A stretch of DNA of 64,000 nt from contig CAWHNT010000047.1 in NCBI GenBank assembly GCA_963830775.1, positions 186,001 through 250,000 of the forward strand, given 5' to 3'. Source of the stretch: CAWHNT01 sp963830775. Its GTDB lineage: Bacteria; Pseudomonadota; Alphaproteobacteria; Geminicoccales; Geminicoccaceae. The notes beneath the pieces were generated by a model. That model was given only the letters and a program-made list of their open reading frames with translations. It made no database searches and was not told the DNA's origin. This document shows, piece after piece, positions 40,534 to 49,556 of this stretch (positions are counted from its first letter, which is position 1; every line of letters starts with the position of its first letter). A program made the translations under genes and the position numbers.

Positions 40534-41309
40534 TTCACCCGACTAACGCTGAGCTGAATTCGCCGCCGTTGCAGTGGTAGTAGGCGAACAGCGCCATGGT
40601 GGCGTCGACCATCGCGACCGAGCGCGAGACCACGCAGGTACGGCGCCGGAAGCGGGCGAACCAGTGCCGTTGTCGGGCATTGTTGCTCTCGCTGCGCTGC
40701 GTCTGGTCCTTGCCGATATAGTGCCGGCCGGCGGGCAGCGCTGTGGCGTAGGGCGCCCAGTCGTCGGTGCAGAACAGCCGGACGCCCCAGCGCTCCAGGC
40801 GCTTGAGCAGACGCTGCAACGTGGCCTGGTCGCGGTCGCCGCATTCCCAGTCGATCAGCCGGCCGGTGCCGCGCTCGAACGCCTTCCAGATCCAGAGCTT
40901 GCAGGATTTTTTTCGACGAAGTGCCAGACCTCGTCGAGCTCCACGACGGCCGTGCTCCCGGTCGGCTCGGGCTTGGGGCAGTGCTGCCGGGCATGATCCC
41001 GGACCCAGCGCAGCATGCTCTGGGCCGAGACGCCGACCCGCTTGGCCACCGCGTTCATCGACAGGCCCAGGCAGTAGAGCTCGATCGCATGGCGCTTGAG
41101 GGCCGCCGGCTTGCCGCGTGGCTCGGTCCGGGTGAACTGCCGGCCACAACCCTTGCACCGCCAACGCTGTCGGCCGCAGGCATGACCCGACCGGACCAGC
41201 ACCGCGCCGCCGCACAAAGGGCAGCCAGACGGGCGTTCGTCCATCACTCCCTCCCACCATCCCTACACGCCCAAAGCTCGGCAGATAGGACCAGCGTTAG
41301 AAAGGTGAA
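40534..41309 (-). mobile_element. IS1-family insertion sequence
   Basis: About 776 bp, the normal size for IS1. Ends are imperfect inverted repeats: TTCACCCGACTAACGCTG at 40534-40551 and, from the other end, TTCACCTTTCTAACGCTG at 41309-41292 (15 of 18 identical). The single gene is read through an A7 slippage site. No target duplication was found, so the insertion may have been followed by an adjacent deletion. It lies between the SIR2-like 5' fragment and the middle fragment. Confidence 0.85.
40535..41247 (-). CDS. IS1 transposase InsAB', made by -1 frameshifting
   Basis: The upstream frame (41247 to 40855) encodes an InsA-like protein with a zinc finger (CPLCGGAVLVRSGHACGRQR and WRCKGCGRQF) and a helix-turn-helix (AVAKRVGVSAQSMLRWVRDH). 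The downstream frame encodes the catalytic InsB' part: WECGDRDQATLQRLLKRLER, RLFCTDDWAPYATALP and RSESNNARQRHWFARFRRR, ending at 40535. The frames meet at seven A residues on the coding strand (40913-40907): GTC GAA AAA AAT in frame zero, and a -1 slip gives VEKKSCKLWIWKAFERGTG. IS1 elements use exactly this kind of programmed slippage, so here the frame change is biological. Confidence 0.88.
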
Positions 41310-41696
41310 GCCCCCCTCAATAGCAGCCAGCTCGATCAGAGGATCATAATTTGTGGTGACGAAGCAAGTCGGCCCGAGTTGAACGAGTTTCCTGTGCACC
41401 TCGGCGGGTTGCGCGCATTCAAATTGGCAGGCCTGCCGGAGAAACACACTAAACTTTGCTGCGCCAAGCTCGGCAAAGCCAAGGCTGGCAGCAACAAGCA
41501 AGTCTCCAGCAGAAATAGCACGACGTATCGGCGAGGGGTCGCGACCATAATGTTCTACGTCAGCCGCGAGCAGCGCGAGAAGGGCAGACCAACTCGGAAG
41601 CCCTGACCACATTGATAAGCCAGAGCCGACAAAAATCACAGTATCCGGCCGCGACAACGTGCGTCTAAGTCTCGCCAGCAGATGATCCTTATTCAT
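41310..41696 (-). pseudogene. 5' fragment of a SIR2-like (NAD-binding) gene
   Basis: The fragment encodes about 130 residues of a SIR2-like domain: ARLRRTLSRPDTVIFVGSGL followed by SMWSGLPSWSALLALLAADV (the NAD-binding GSGxS loop and GxPSW block), then CFVTTNYDPLIELAAIEGG (the TTNYD motif). The IS1-type element begins right after this. The part that would carry the catalytic histidine of the SIR2 fold is missing. SIR2 domains of this type (SIR2_2-like) are NAD-depleting effectors in anti-phage systems such as Thoeris, DSR and prokaryotic Argonaute pairs. Start is taken at the ATG 41696; 41711 is possible. It lies just downstream of gyrB. Confidence 0.75.
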
Positions 41697-41747
41697 CAAA
41701 ATTCTGCCCACAGCTTCTCGGATCAGAGGCGCCAGTGGAGCTCACCG

Positions 41748-44162
41748 TCACACATCCAAATTCACCACCCGCAACGCATTCTCCTGGATGAACTCTCGCC
41801 GCGGCTCCACGACATCCCCCATCAGCGTGCTGAAGATCTCGTTGGCCTCGTCGGCGTGGTCGACCTTGACCTGGAGCATGGTGCGGCGGTCGGGGTCGAG
41901 GGTGGTTTCCCAGAGTTGTTCGGGGTTCATCTCGCCTAGGCCTTTGTAGCGCTGGATCGTCAAGCCTTTGCGGCTTTGGGCGAGGAGGGCTTCGACCAGG
42001 CTGACGGGGCCGTGGACGGGGGTGGACTGGTCCTTGCGGTCGAGGCTGGCGGGCTCGGTGGCGAGGTTGCCGATCTCGGCGAGGATCTGGGCGACGCGGC
42101 GGGCTTCGGGGGAGCGGAGGTGGTCGGGCTTGAGGCGGTGGCGCTCGCGGCGCTCGCCGCGCTGCTGGAAGAAGAGGAGCTCGCCGTCGTCGCTGCGGGT
42201 GGCCTGCCAGGAGCCGCGGCCGGAGGCGGCGAGGCGGGCGGCGGTGCGGCGGGCGAGATCGAGGGCGGCCGTGGGGTCGTCGAGGGCGTGGTCGACGAAG
42301 CCCCGCTCCAGGGCCACGGCTTCCAGGAGGTCGACGGGCAAGCTGCGAGCGAGCTGGTGCAGCAGCTGCCGAATCGTGCGGGCCTGAGCCACCAGCGCCT
42401 CGAGCGCCTCGCCCCCAATCTGAACCCCGTCCCGGGCCGGGACAAAAGCACTTTCCTCGATGGCCTCGTCGATCAGGAACTCCTCGAGGGCAGCGTCGTC
42501 CTTGAGGTAGCGCTCCTTGGTGCCGCGCTTGACGCGGTAGAGCGGCGGCTGGGCGATGTAGAGGTGGCCGTGCTCGATGATGTCGTGGAGGTGGCGATAG
42601 AAGAAGGTGAGGAGGAGGGTGCGGATGTGCGAGCCGTCGACATCGGCGTCGGTCATGACGACGATACGGTGGTAGCGGAGCTTCGAGAGGTCGAAGTCGT
42701 CGCGGATGCCGGTGCCGAGGGCGGTGATCAGGGTGCCGATCTCCTGGCTGCCCAGGATGCGGTCGAGGCGGGCGCGCTCGACGTTGAGGATCTTGCCGCG
42801 CAAGGGGAGGATGGCCTGGAACTTGCGGTCGCGGCCCTGCTTGGCGGAGCCGCCGGCGCTGTCGCCCTCGACGATGAAGATCTCGCACTTGGCGGGGTCG
42901 CGCTCCTGGCAGTCGGCGAGCTTGCCGGGCAGGTTGGCGACGTCCATCGCGGTCTTGCGGCGGGTGAGCTCGCGCGCACGGCGGGCGGCCTCGCGGGCGG
43001 TGGCGGCCTCGACGAACTTGCCGGTGATGATCTTGGCCATGGCCGGGTTGGTCTCGAACCAGCGGGCGAGGCCGTCGCCGATCACGGAGGAGACCACAGG
43101 TGTCACCTCGGAGCTGACCAGGCGGTCCTTGGTCTGCGAGCTGAACTTGGGGTCCGGCATCTTGACCGAGAGGACGCAGGTGAGGCCCTCGCGCATGTCC
43201 TCGCCGGCGAGCTGGATCTTGTCGCGCTTGGTGACGCCGCTGCTCTCGGCATAGGCGTTCATGGTGCGGGTCAGCGCGTTGCGGAAGCCGGTGAGGTGGG
43301 TGCCGCCGTCGCGCTGGGGGATGTTGTTGGTGAAGGTGAGCTGGGTCTCGTGGTAGCCGTCGTTCCACTGCAGCGCGGCCTCGACCGTGACCCCGTCGCG
43401 CTCCTGGCTGAGCACGATCGGCGGGTGGAGCGCCTGCTTGCTGCGGTCGAGATAGCGGACGAACTCCTCGATGCCGCCTGAATAATGGAGGGTCTCCTCC
43501 TTCGGCGGCTCGATGCGGAGGTCCTTGAGGGTGATGTGGACGCCGGAGTTGAGGAAGGCCAGCTCGCGCAGGCGGTGCTCAAGGACCTGGTAGCTGAACT
43601 CGGTCTTGGTGAAGACCTTGATCGAGGGCATGAAGGTGAGCTGGGTGCCGCGGCGGCCTTCCGCCGGGCCAGTCTCGGTGAGCGGGGCCACGGGCTCGCC
43701 GCCGTTCTCGAAGCGGATGTAGTGGGCCTTGCCGTCGCGCCAGATGCGCAGATCCAGCCAGTCGGAAAGGGCGTTGACGACCGAGATGCCGACGCCGTGC
43801 AGGCCCCCTGAGACCTTGTAGGAGTTCTGGTTGAACTTCCCGCCCGCGTGCAGGACGGTCATGATCACCTGGGCCGCCGAGACGCCCTGCTCCTCGTGGA
43901 TGTCGACCGGGATGCCGCGGCCATCGTCGGAGACGGTGACCGAGCCGTCGGCGTTGATGGTGACGCCGACTTTCGTGGCGTAACCGGCCAGGGTCTCGTC
44001 GATGGCGTTGTCGACCGCCTCGAACACCATGTGGTGCAGGCCCGAGCCGTCGTCGGTGTCGCCGATATACATGCCGGGCCGCATGCGCACGGCCTCCAGG
44101 CCTTCCAGGACCTGGATCGAGGAGGCGTCGTAGACGGGCTCGGTACGGAGGGCTTCGGTCAT
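41748..44162 (-). CDS. gyrB: DNA gyrase subunit B
   Basis: The 804-aa ATPase subunit of gyrase introduces negative supercoils with GyrA. The GHKL ATP site is visible (VFEAVDNAIDETLAGYATKV, SDDGRGIPVDIHEEQGVSA, KVSGGLHGVGISVVNALSD), followed by the transducer domain, the TOPRIM motifs EIFIVEGDSAGGSAKQGRDR and MTDADVDGSHIRTLLLTFFY, and the C-terminal QRYKGLGEMNPEQLWETTLD. The gram-negative insertion in the C-terminal half is present. The ATG at 44162 overlaps the recF stop (ATGA), so gyrB follows recF in one operon. Confidence 0.98.
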   Translation of the reverse strand: MTEALRTEPVYDASSIQVLEGLEAVRMRPGMYIGDTDDGSGLHHMVFEAVDNAIDETLAGYATKVGVTINADGSVTVSDDGRGIPVDIHEEQGVSAAQVIMTVLHAGGKFNQNSYKVSGGLHGVGISVVNALSDWLDLRIWRDGKAHYIRFENGGEPVAPLTETGPAEGRRGTQLTFMPSIKVFTKTEFSYQVLEHRLRELAFLNSGVHITLKDLRIEPPKEETLHYSGGIEEFVRYLDRSKQALHPPIVLSQERDGVTVEAALQWNDGYHETQLTFTNNIPQRDGGTHLTGFRNALTRTMNAYAESSGVTKRDKIQLAGEDMREGLTCVLSVKMPDPKFSSQTKDRLVSSEVTPVVSSVIGDGLARWFETNPAMAKIITGKFVEAATAREAARRARELTRRKTAMDVANLPGKLADCQERDPAKCEIFIVEGDSAGGSAKQGRDRKFQAILPLRGKILNVERARLDRILGSQEIGTLITALGTGIRDDFDLSKLRYHRIVVMTDADVDGSHIRTLLLTFFYRHLHDIIEHGHLYIAQPPLYRVKRGTKERYLKDDAALEEFLIDEAIEESAFVPARDGVQIGGEALEALVAQARTIRQLLHQLARSLPVDLLEAVALERGFVDHALDDPTAALDLARRTAARLAASGRGSWQATRSDDGELLFFQQRGERRERHRLKPDHLRSPEARRVAQILAEIGNLATEPASLDRKDQSTPVHGPVSLVEALLAQSRKGLTIQRYKGLGEMNPEQLWETTLDPDRRTMLQVKVDHADEANEIFSTLMGDVVEPRREFIQENALRVVNLDV

Positions 44163-45316
44163 GCGGGTCTGACGGTTCCATGAGCGACGTGGAGGAGCTG
44201 GCAGCGGCCGGCGAGGGGCGCGAAGAGGGCCTCGTCGGTGCCGGTGAGCCAGCATTGGGCACCGAGCTCGACCAGGCTCTCCAGGAGGAGGGCGCGGCGG
44301 CCGGCGTCGAGATGGGCCGTCACCTCGTCGAGGAGGAGGACGGGGAGATCGCCGAAGCGGCGGCGGCGGAGACGTCCTTGGGCGAGGACGATGCTGATCA
44401 GGAAGGCCTTCTGGCGGCCGGTGGAGCAGGAGGCGGCGGGCTCGCCCGAGCTGTCGGCGGCGGCGAGGTCGCTGCGGTGGGGCCCTAGCGCGGCGCCGCC
44501 GGTCTCGGCGTCGTGCACGCGGGAAGCGGCCAGGCCCTCGGCCAGCCGCTCCTCGGCGTCTAGGGCAGGGGAGCCGGCGAGCCAGGACTCGACCTCGCCC
44601 TCGACGGCGAGCCTGGGCTGCGGGAAGGCGGGGCCGGGCTCGGCCAGGGCAGCGTTGAGGTCGCGCACGAGCTCGTTGCGGGCGGCGGCGACGGCAACGC
44701 CGGCCTCAGCCAGGCGGCGCTCCAGGGCACGGAGCCAGGTGGCGTCGTGCCGGCCCTGGCGAAGGAGGTGGGAGCGCTCGCGCAGGAGGCGCTCGTAGGT
44801 GGAGACGCGGGCGGCGTGCCTGCTGTCGATCGTCAGCACCAGACGGTCGAGGAAACGGCGGCGGCCGGAGGCACTCTCCTGGAACAGGCGGTCCATGGAG
44901 GGCGTGAGCCAGAGCAGGCTCAGGATGTCGGCAAGCTCGTTCTGGCTGCGGAGCGGGGAGCCGTCCTGCTCCACCAGGCGGCGCTCGCCATCGCCCTCGC
45001 GCGCCGTGACGATGTCACAAGGTCCCTCGCGGCCGGCGACCCGAGCCTCCAAGCGGAAGGGTGCTGCACCCTGCCGCCGGTCGAGATCGGGGAGGCGGGC
45101 ACGGCGAAGGCCGCGGCCGGGGGCCAGGAGCGACACGGCTTCCAGGAGGTTGGTCTTGCCGGCACCGTTCTCGCCCACGAGGACGACGGGGCCGGGCTCG
45201 AAGGCCAGGCTCAGGCGGGCGTAGTTGCGGAAATCATCGAGGGTCAGACGCCGGACGGCGAGGGCGGGGCGGCTTGCTGCTCCCGGCTCCGCACGAGCCA
45301 GGGGGGCCGCTGTCAT
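44159..45316 (-). CDS. recF: DNA replication/repair protein RecF
   Basis: RecF is an SMC-like ATPase that helps load RecA at gaps. The 385-aa protein has LTLDDFRNYARLSLAFEPGP, Walker A LVGENGAGKTNLLEAVSLL, LWLTPSMDRLFQESASGRRR, the ABC signature-like region CSTGRQKAFLISIVLAQ, and Walker B LLLDEVTAHLDAGRR. Both ends overlap neighbours by ATGA (dnaN upstream, gyrB downstream), so the dnaN-recF-gyrB unit is translationally coupled. Confidence 0.97.
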   Translation of the reverse strand: MTAAPLARAEPGAASRPALAVRRLTLDDFRNYARLSLAFEPGPVVLVGENGAGKTNLLEAVSLLAPGRGLRRARLPDLDRRQGAAPFRLEARVAGREGPCDIVTAREGDGERRLVEQDGSPLRSQNELADILSLLWLTPSMDRLFQESASGRRRFLDRLVLTIDSRHAARVSTYERLLRERSHLLRQGRHDATWLRALERRLAEAGVAVAAARNELVRDLNAALAEPGPAFPQPRLAVEGEVESWLAGSPALDAEERLAEGLAASRVHDAETGGAALGPHRSDLAAADSSGEPAASCSTGRQKAFLISIVLAQGRLRRRRFGDLPVLLLDEVTAHLDAGRRALLLESLVELGAQCWLTGTDEALFAPLAGRCQLLHVAHGTVRPA

Positions 45317-46431
45317 ACCCGCATCGGCATCAGCACGTAGAGCGTGCCCGCGTCCTCGGGGTCACGCACGAGCGTGGGTGCGGCAGCGCTCGACATCTCG
45401 AAGCGAACCTTGGGACCGTCGACCTCGGCAAGCATGTCAAGTATATAGCGAGCGTTGAAGCCGATTTCGAGGGGCTCACCCTGGTAATCCGCATCGAATT
45501 CCTCGACCGCACGCCCGGCATCGGCACTGACCGCACTAATGGTGACGGTGCCGGGGACAAGGCTCAGCTTCACCGCCCGGGCCTTGTCGGTGGAGATGGT
45601 GGCCACACGGTCGACCGCGGCGGTGAAGAGCTTGGTATCGAAGAGCGCTACTTTCTCGTTCCCGGTCGGGATCACGCGCTCATAGTCGGGGAAAGTGCCG
45701 TCGATCAGGCGCGAGACGAGCACCGCCCGGCCGACCGAGAACTGGATCCGCGCCGGCGAGACGCTGACCTCGACCTCGCCATTGTCGCCTTCCACGAGCT
45801 TGCGCACCTCGTGCACCGTCTTGCGCGGGACGATGATGGGCGGGATCTGCTCCGCCCCGGACGGCAGGGCGACCTCGACCCGGGCCAGGCGATGGCCATC
45901 CGTGGCCACACCGCGCAGCATGGAGGTGGCACCGGCGCGGGTGGCGTGGAGATGGATGCCGTTGAGATAGTAGCGCGTCTCCTCGGTGGAGATCGCGAAC
46001 CGGGTCTTGTCGATCAGCTTGGCGAGATCGGCGGCCGGAATGGAGAAGCGCACCCCCAACTGCTCCTCGCCGATCGCCGGGAACTCGTCGGCGGGAAGCG
46101 TGGGGAGGTTGAAGGTGGAGCGGGCGGCACGGAGCGTGATCTCGCCCGCGGCCCCGTTCTGCTCGAGCGCGATCTCGCTGCCGTCCGGCAGCTTGCGGAC
46201 GATGTCGAAGAGGGTGTGGGCGGAGACGGTGGTGGTGCCGGCGCGGCCGACATCGGCCGTTTCCTGCGCCACCAGCGACAGATCCATGTCGGTGGCGGTG
46301 AGGCCCAGCCGGTCGGCCTCGGCCACAAGCTTGACGTTGGAGAGGATGGGGATGGTCGTGCGCCGCTCGACCACGTTCTGCACATGGCCCAGTGACCGCA
46401 ACAGCGCCGAACGCTCGATTGATAGCTTCAT
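45313..46431 (-). CDS. dnaN: DNA polymerase III beta subunit (sliding clamp)
   Basis: The 372-aa clamp holds the polymerase on DNA. Starts MKLSIERSALLRSLGHVQNV and RRTTIPILSNVKLVAEADRL, has ATDMDLSLVAQETADV in domain 1, EFPAIGEEQLGVRFSIP, and the conserved C-terminal MPMRV. The ATG at 46431 was preferred to one five codons upstream because it gives the family N-terminus. Here dnaN is separated from dnaA by an inserted gene on the other strand, unlike the usual dnaA-dnaN arrangement. Confidence 0.97.
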   Translation of the reverse strand: MKLSIERSALLRSLGHVQNVVERRTTIPILSNVKLVAEADRLGLTATDMDLSLVAQETADVGRAGTTTVSAHTLFDIVRKLPDGSEIALEQNGAAGEITLRAARSTFNLPTLPADEFPAIGEEQLGVRFSIPAADLAKLIDKTRFAISTEETRYYLNGIHLHATRAGATSMLRGVATDGHRLARVEVALPSGAEQIPPIIVPRKTVHEVRKLVEGDNGEVEVSVSPARIQFSVGRAVLVSRLIDGTFPDYERVIPTGNEKVALFDTKLFTAAVDRVATISTDKARAVKLSLVPGTVTISAVSADAGRAVEEFDADYQGEPLEIGFNARYILDMLAEVDGPKVRFEMSSAAAPTLVRDPEDAGTLYVLMPMRV

Positions 46432-46582
46432 GACCCAGGCCTGCACGATGTCGGCACCCGGGCGATCGGGCCCGTGCTCCCCCCGCCTCTTTGCGGGACG
46501 CGCAAGCTAGCAGAAAGAAATGAAGGCGTTGACCCCTTTTGCATGAAACGGCGCGGGCCGCCGCGCTCCGACCGTAGCCGTC

Positions 46583-48052
46583 GTGCGGCCAAGCTCGGCC
46601 GAAGCCTCGCGGAGCGATGGCCTGCAGAGCTTCACACAACTGGGCGAGGGAACGAGGACGGGCTATGGTCTCGTTCGGCACTCGCGATCAGGCCTCGCCT
46701 TGCCAGGGCGGGCAGGTCGGGTGCGCAACAACCCTACAGCCGGAGACAGGGACCTGGCGGCCAGCGAGCTCCGGTCCTCGCAAGAGCCTCTGGTCCAACC
46801 AGAGTTTGCCTGGGCGGACGACGACGAACACCGGCGCTGGCTCGTGCAGTACCAGCGGACCGAGATCCAGCATCTGGCGGCGAGAGCCGAGGAGCTGGAA
46901 CAACTGCTCCGCCGGCGCACGACCATGCTCTGGGCGGCACTGGTGCTCTGCGGCCTGGGCATCGTCACGGCCGGAGGCATGGCGGTTGTGCAGCTCACCA
47001 GCGCTCCTCAGGTCGAAGGAATGCCGGCGGCGGTTTCCTCGCCGGAGCCCCGGACCGACCCATCAGGGACGGCCCAACAGACCCGCGATGAGGCGGAGCA
47101 ACTCGCCCGCCAAGTCGAGGCGCTGACGGCATCGCGCGCCGACCTTGAACGACAGCTTGCCGAGACCGGCCGAGACCGCGGCGAGGCCGCTCAGGAGGTC
47201 AGCTCGCGCGACCAGCGCATTGCGGCGCTAGAACGCAGTCTCGGCGAGGCTGAGCGGCAGCGCGAGCAACAGGCGGCTGAGCTTCAGCGTCTCGCGTCCG
47301 ACCTGCGGGCCGCGAATGAGGCGCAAGGCCGGCTCGAGAGGGAGGCCGGTACCCGTGCTGAGCTTTTGGAGCAGAAGGAGCGCGAGTTGCGGGCGAGCGC
47401 AGGCCAGAGTGCAGCGCTGGAACGCGAGCTGGGCCAAGCCCGCCAGCAGCTCACGGCGGCCCAGCAGCAGTCCGAGGAGCGGCGCGCGGTCCTCGAGCAG
47501 CAGCTCGCGAGCGTGACCCAGTCGCGCGACCAGGCCACCGCGGCACTCGCGGCCCGGGATCAGCGGGTCACGGCGCTTGAGCTTGAGCTTGCCCGTGCGC
47601 GCGAGGCGGCCGCGCGGAGCGAGGCGGAAGCCCAGCGCCTGTCAGCAAAGCCCGAGGAACTGCGCCTCGGCGCGCCGGAGCTTCCCTCGGGCGACGCGCC
47701 GGGCAGCTGGCGCAAGACCGTTCTGGAAGGTGACATCTTCATCGTCCCGGGCAGCGACCAGCTTGCGGCGCGCGCATCCGCCCCGTTGCAGCACGCAGCA
47801 GCGCTGATCCGGCAGACGGCAGGCCCGGTTCGCATCATCGGGCACATGGACACCACTGGTGACGCCGATGCCAACCAGCAATTGTCCCTGCGGCGGGCAC
47901 GCGCCGTGCGCGACTATCTGATCTCTGCGTGCGGTTGCGATCCAGCGCGGTTCGAGATCGACGGGAGAGGCAGTGCCGAGCCGGTGGAAACGAACGACAC
48001 ACCTGCGGGCCGCCGGGCGAACAGGCGCGTGGAGCTGTTGATCGCCAACTGA
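46583..48052 (+). CDS. Coiled-coil OmpA-like inner-membrane-anchored protein
   Basis: The 489-aa product has a poorly conserved N-terminal stretch, one membrane helix (about residues 112-134), a long coiled coil (about 165-355, many Glu/Gln/Arg/Ala heptads) and a C-terminal OmpA-like peptidoglycan-binding domain with IGHMDTTGDADANQQLSLRR and GRGSAEPVETNDTPAGRRAN ending RRVELLIAN. The layout resembles MotB-like or cell-envelope linkers that span the periplasm, but no flagellar gene is near. The first 80 residues look non-coding, so the true start may be internal (for example near 46810). It lies between dnaN and dnaA on the opposite strand. Confidence 0.8.
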   Translation: MRPSSAEASRSDGLQSFTQLGEGTRTGYGLVRHSRSGLALPGRAGRVRNNPTAGDRDLAASELRSSQEPLVQPEFAWADDDEHRRWLVQYQRTEIQHLAARAEELEQLLRRRTTMLWAALVLCGLGIVTAGGMAVVQLTSAPQVEGMPAAVSSPEPRTDPSGTAQQTRDEAEQLARQVEALTASRADLERQLAETGRDRGEAAQEVSSRDQRIAALERSLGEAERQREQQAAELQRLASDLRAANEAQGRLEREAGTRAELLEQKERELRASAGQSAALERELGQARQQLTAAQQQSEERRAVLEQQLASVTQSRDQATAALAARDQRVTALELELARAREAAARSEAEAQRLSAKPEELRLGAPELPSGDAPGSWRKTVLEGDIFIVPGSDQLAARASAPLQHAAALIRQTAGPVRIIGHMDTTGDADANQQLSLRRARAVRDYLISACGCDPARFEIDGRGSAEPVETNDTPAGRRANRRVELLIAN

Positions 48053-48125
48053 CCGGGACGCCAGCGCCAACTGGCAACTTCGGCTGCCGATGGCTTCCCC
48101 GATGGCTGGATAGGTCGGCGCCTCG

Positions 48126-49556
48126 CTACCCCTGGAGGCGGCGCTTGAGCTGCTCCAGGTCGTCGGCGAGCTGGCGGTCCTCCGCACTGAGCTTCTCGAT
48201 CTGGCGGACGGCGTGCATGACCGTGGTGTGGTCGCGGCCGCCGAACTTCTTGCCGATCTCGGGCAGCGAGCGGGGGGTGAGCTGCTTGGCCAGGAACATG
48301 GCGACCTGGCGGGGGCGGGCGATGGCGCGGGAGCGGCGGCTGGAGGTCATGTCGGCCATGCGGATGGCATAGTGCTCGACCACGGCTTTCTGGATCTCGT
48401 CGATCGTCACCCGGCGGTCGTTGGCGCGCAGCAGGTCGCGCAGGATCTCCTGCGCCATCTCGATCGAGAGCGGGCGCTGGATCAGGGTGGCCTGGTGGAC
48501 GATGCGGTTGAGCGCACCCTCCAGCTCGCGGACGTTGGAGGTGATGCGCGAGGCCAGGAACTCCAGCACGCGCTGCGGGACCTCGGTGCGGAGCTGCTCG
48601 CCCTTGGCCTGGAGGATGCCCAGGCGCAGCTCGTAGGTGGTGGGGTGGATGTCGGCGACGAGGCCCCAGCCCAGGCGGGAGCGGATGCGCTCCTCCAGCC
48701 CGGCGAGGTCGGAGGGGCTGCGGTCGGCCGAGATGACGATCTGCCGGCCGCGGTCCACCAGCGTGTTGAAGGTGTGGAAGAACTCTTCCTGGGTGCTGTC
48801 CTTGCCGCTGATGAACTGGACGTCGTCGACCATCAGCAGGTCGACCGAGCGGAACAGCTCCTTGAAGCTCATGGTGTCCTTCGAGCGCAGGGCGCGCACG
48901 AACTGGTACATGAACTTCTCGGCCGAGAGGTAGACCACGCGGCGCGACGGGTCGATCTGGCGGACGCGCCAGGCGATGGCGTGCATCAGGTGGGTCTTGC
49001 CCAGGCCCACGCCGCCATAGAGGAAGAGGGGATTGAAGGGCGGCTTGTCCGAGACGGCCACCCGTTCGGCCGCCGCCATCGCGAACTCGTTGGGCTTGCC
49101 GACGACGAAGGTCTCGAAGGTGAAGCGGGGATCGAGGCGGGCGCCCAGATCGTCCAGGGCCGAGGGCTCGAGCACCGTCGGCTGCGTGCCGGCATCGCTC
49201 TGTCGGGGAACGGGCAGAGCAACCGGCTCGGGCTGGGCTTGTGGCGGCGGGGCAGGTGAAGATGCCGCGGAGGCCACGTTCAGCGCTATCGAGCGGACGG
49301 TGGGGTTGATCGAGGTCCAGATCGCCCGGATGCGATCGGCATAGTGCGCCACCACCCAGTCGCGCATGAACTGGGTCGGCACGGCGATCACCACCCGATC
49401 GCCGTCGCACTGAGCGAGATCCAGAGGCTGCAGCCAGGTCGCGTAAGCCGTGTCGCCCAACTCGGCACGCAGCAGGCCCCGCACCTGACCCCACTGCTGC
49501 ACCATGTCGTTCGAGTGCGGCACGACCGTTCGCACCTCGGCTCCAGCGAAAGGCAT
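48126..49556 (-). CDS. dnaA: Chromosomal replication initiator DnaA
   Basis: The 476-aa AAA+ protein opens the origin. Domain I (WGQVRGLLRAELGDTAYATW), a proline-rich linker (about 95-130), the AAA+ domain with FNPLFLYGGVGLGKTHLMHA, VDLLMVDDVQFISGKD and ITSNVRELEGALNRIV, and domain IV with the DnaA-box recognition helix FGGRDHTTVMHAVRQIEKL. The ATG at 49556 is given; an internal ATG at 49505 (MVQQWGQ) is also plausible. rpsT lies upstream on the same strand across a 464-base gap. Confidence 0.97.
   Translation of the reverse strand: MPFAGAEVRTVVPHSNDMVQQWGQVRGLLRAELGDTAYATWLQPLDLAQCDGDRVVIAVPTQFMRDWVVAHYADRIRAIWTSINPTVRSIALNVASAASSPAPPPQAQPEPVALPVPRQSDAGTQPTVLEPSALDDLGARLDPRFTFETFVVGKPNEFAMAAAERVAVSDKPPFNPLFLYGGVGLGKTHLMHAIAWRVRQIDPSRRVVYLSAEKFMYQFVRALRSKDTMSFKELFRSVDLLMVDDVQFISGKDSTQEEFFHTFNTLVDRGRQIVISADRSPSDLAGLEERIRSRLGWGLVADIHPTTYELRLGILQAKGEQLRTEVPQRVLEFLASRITSNVRELEGALNRIVHQATLIQRPLSIEMAQEILRDLLRANDRRVTIDEIQKAVVEHYAIRMADMTSSRRSRAIARPRQVAMFLAKQLTPRSLPEIGKKFGGRDHTTVMHAVRQIEKLSAEDRQLADDLEQLKRRLQG

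Noticed and set aside
40534..41309. Target-site duplication of the IS1-type element
   Set aside because: Bases flanking the two ends do not match over 8-9 positions in any offset tried.
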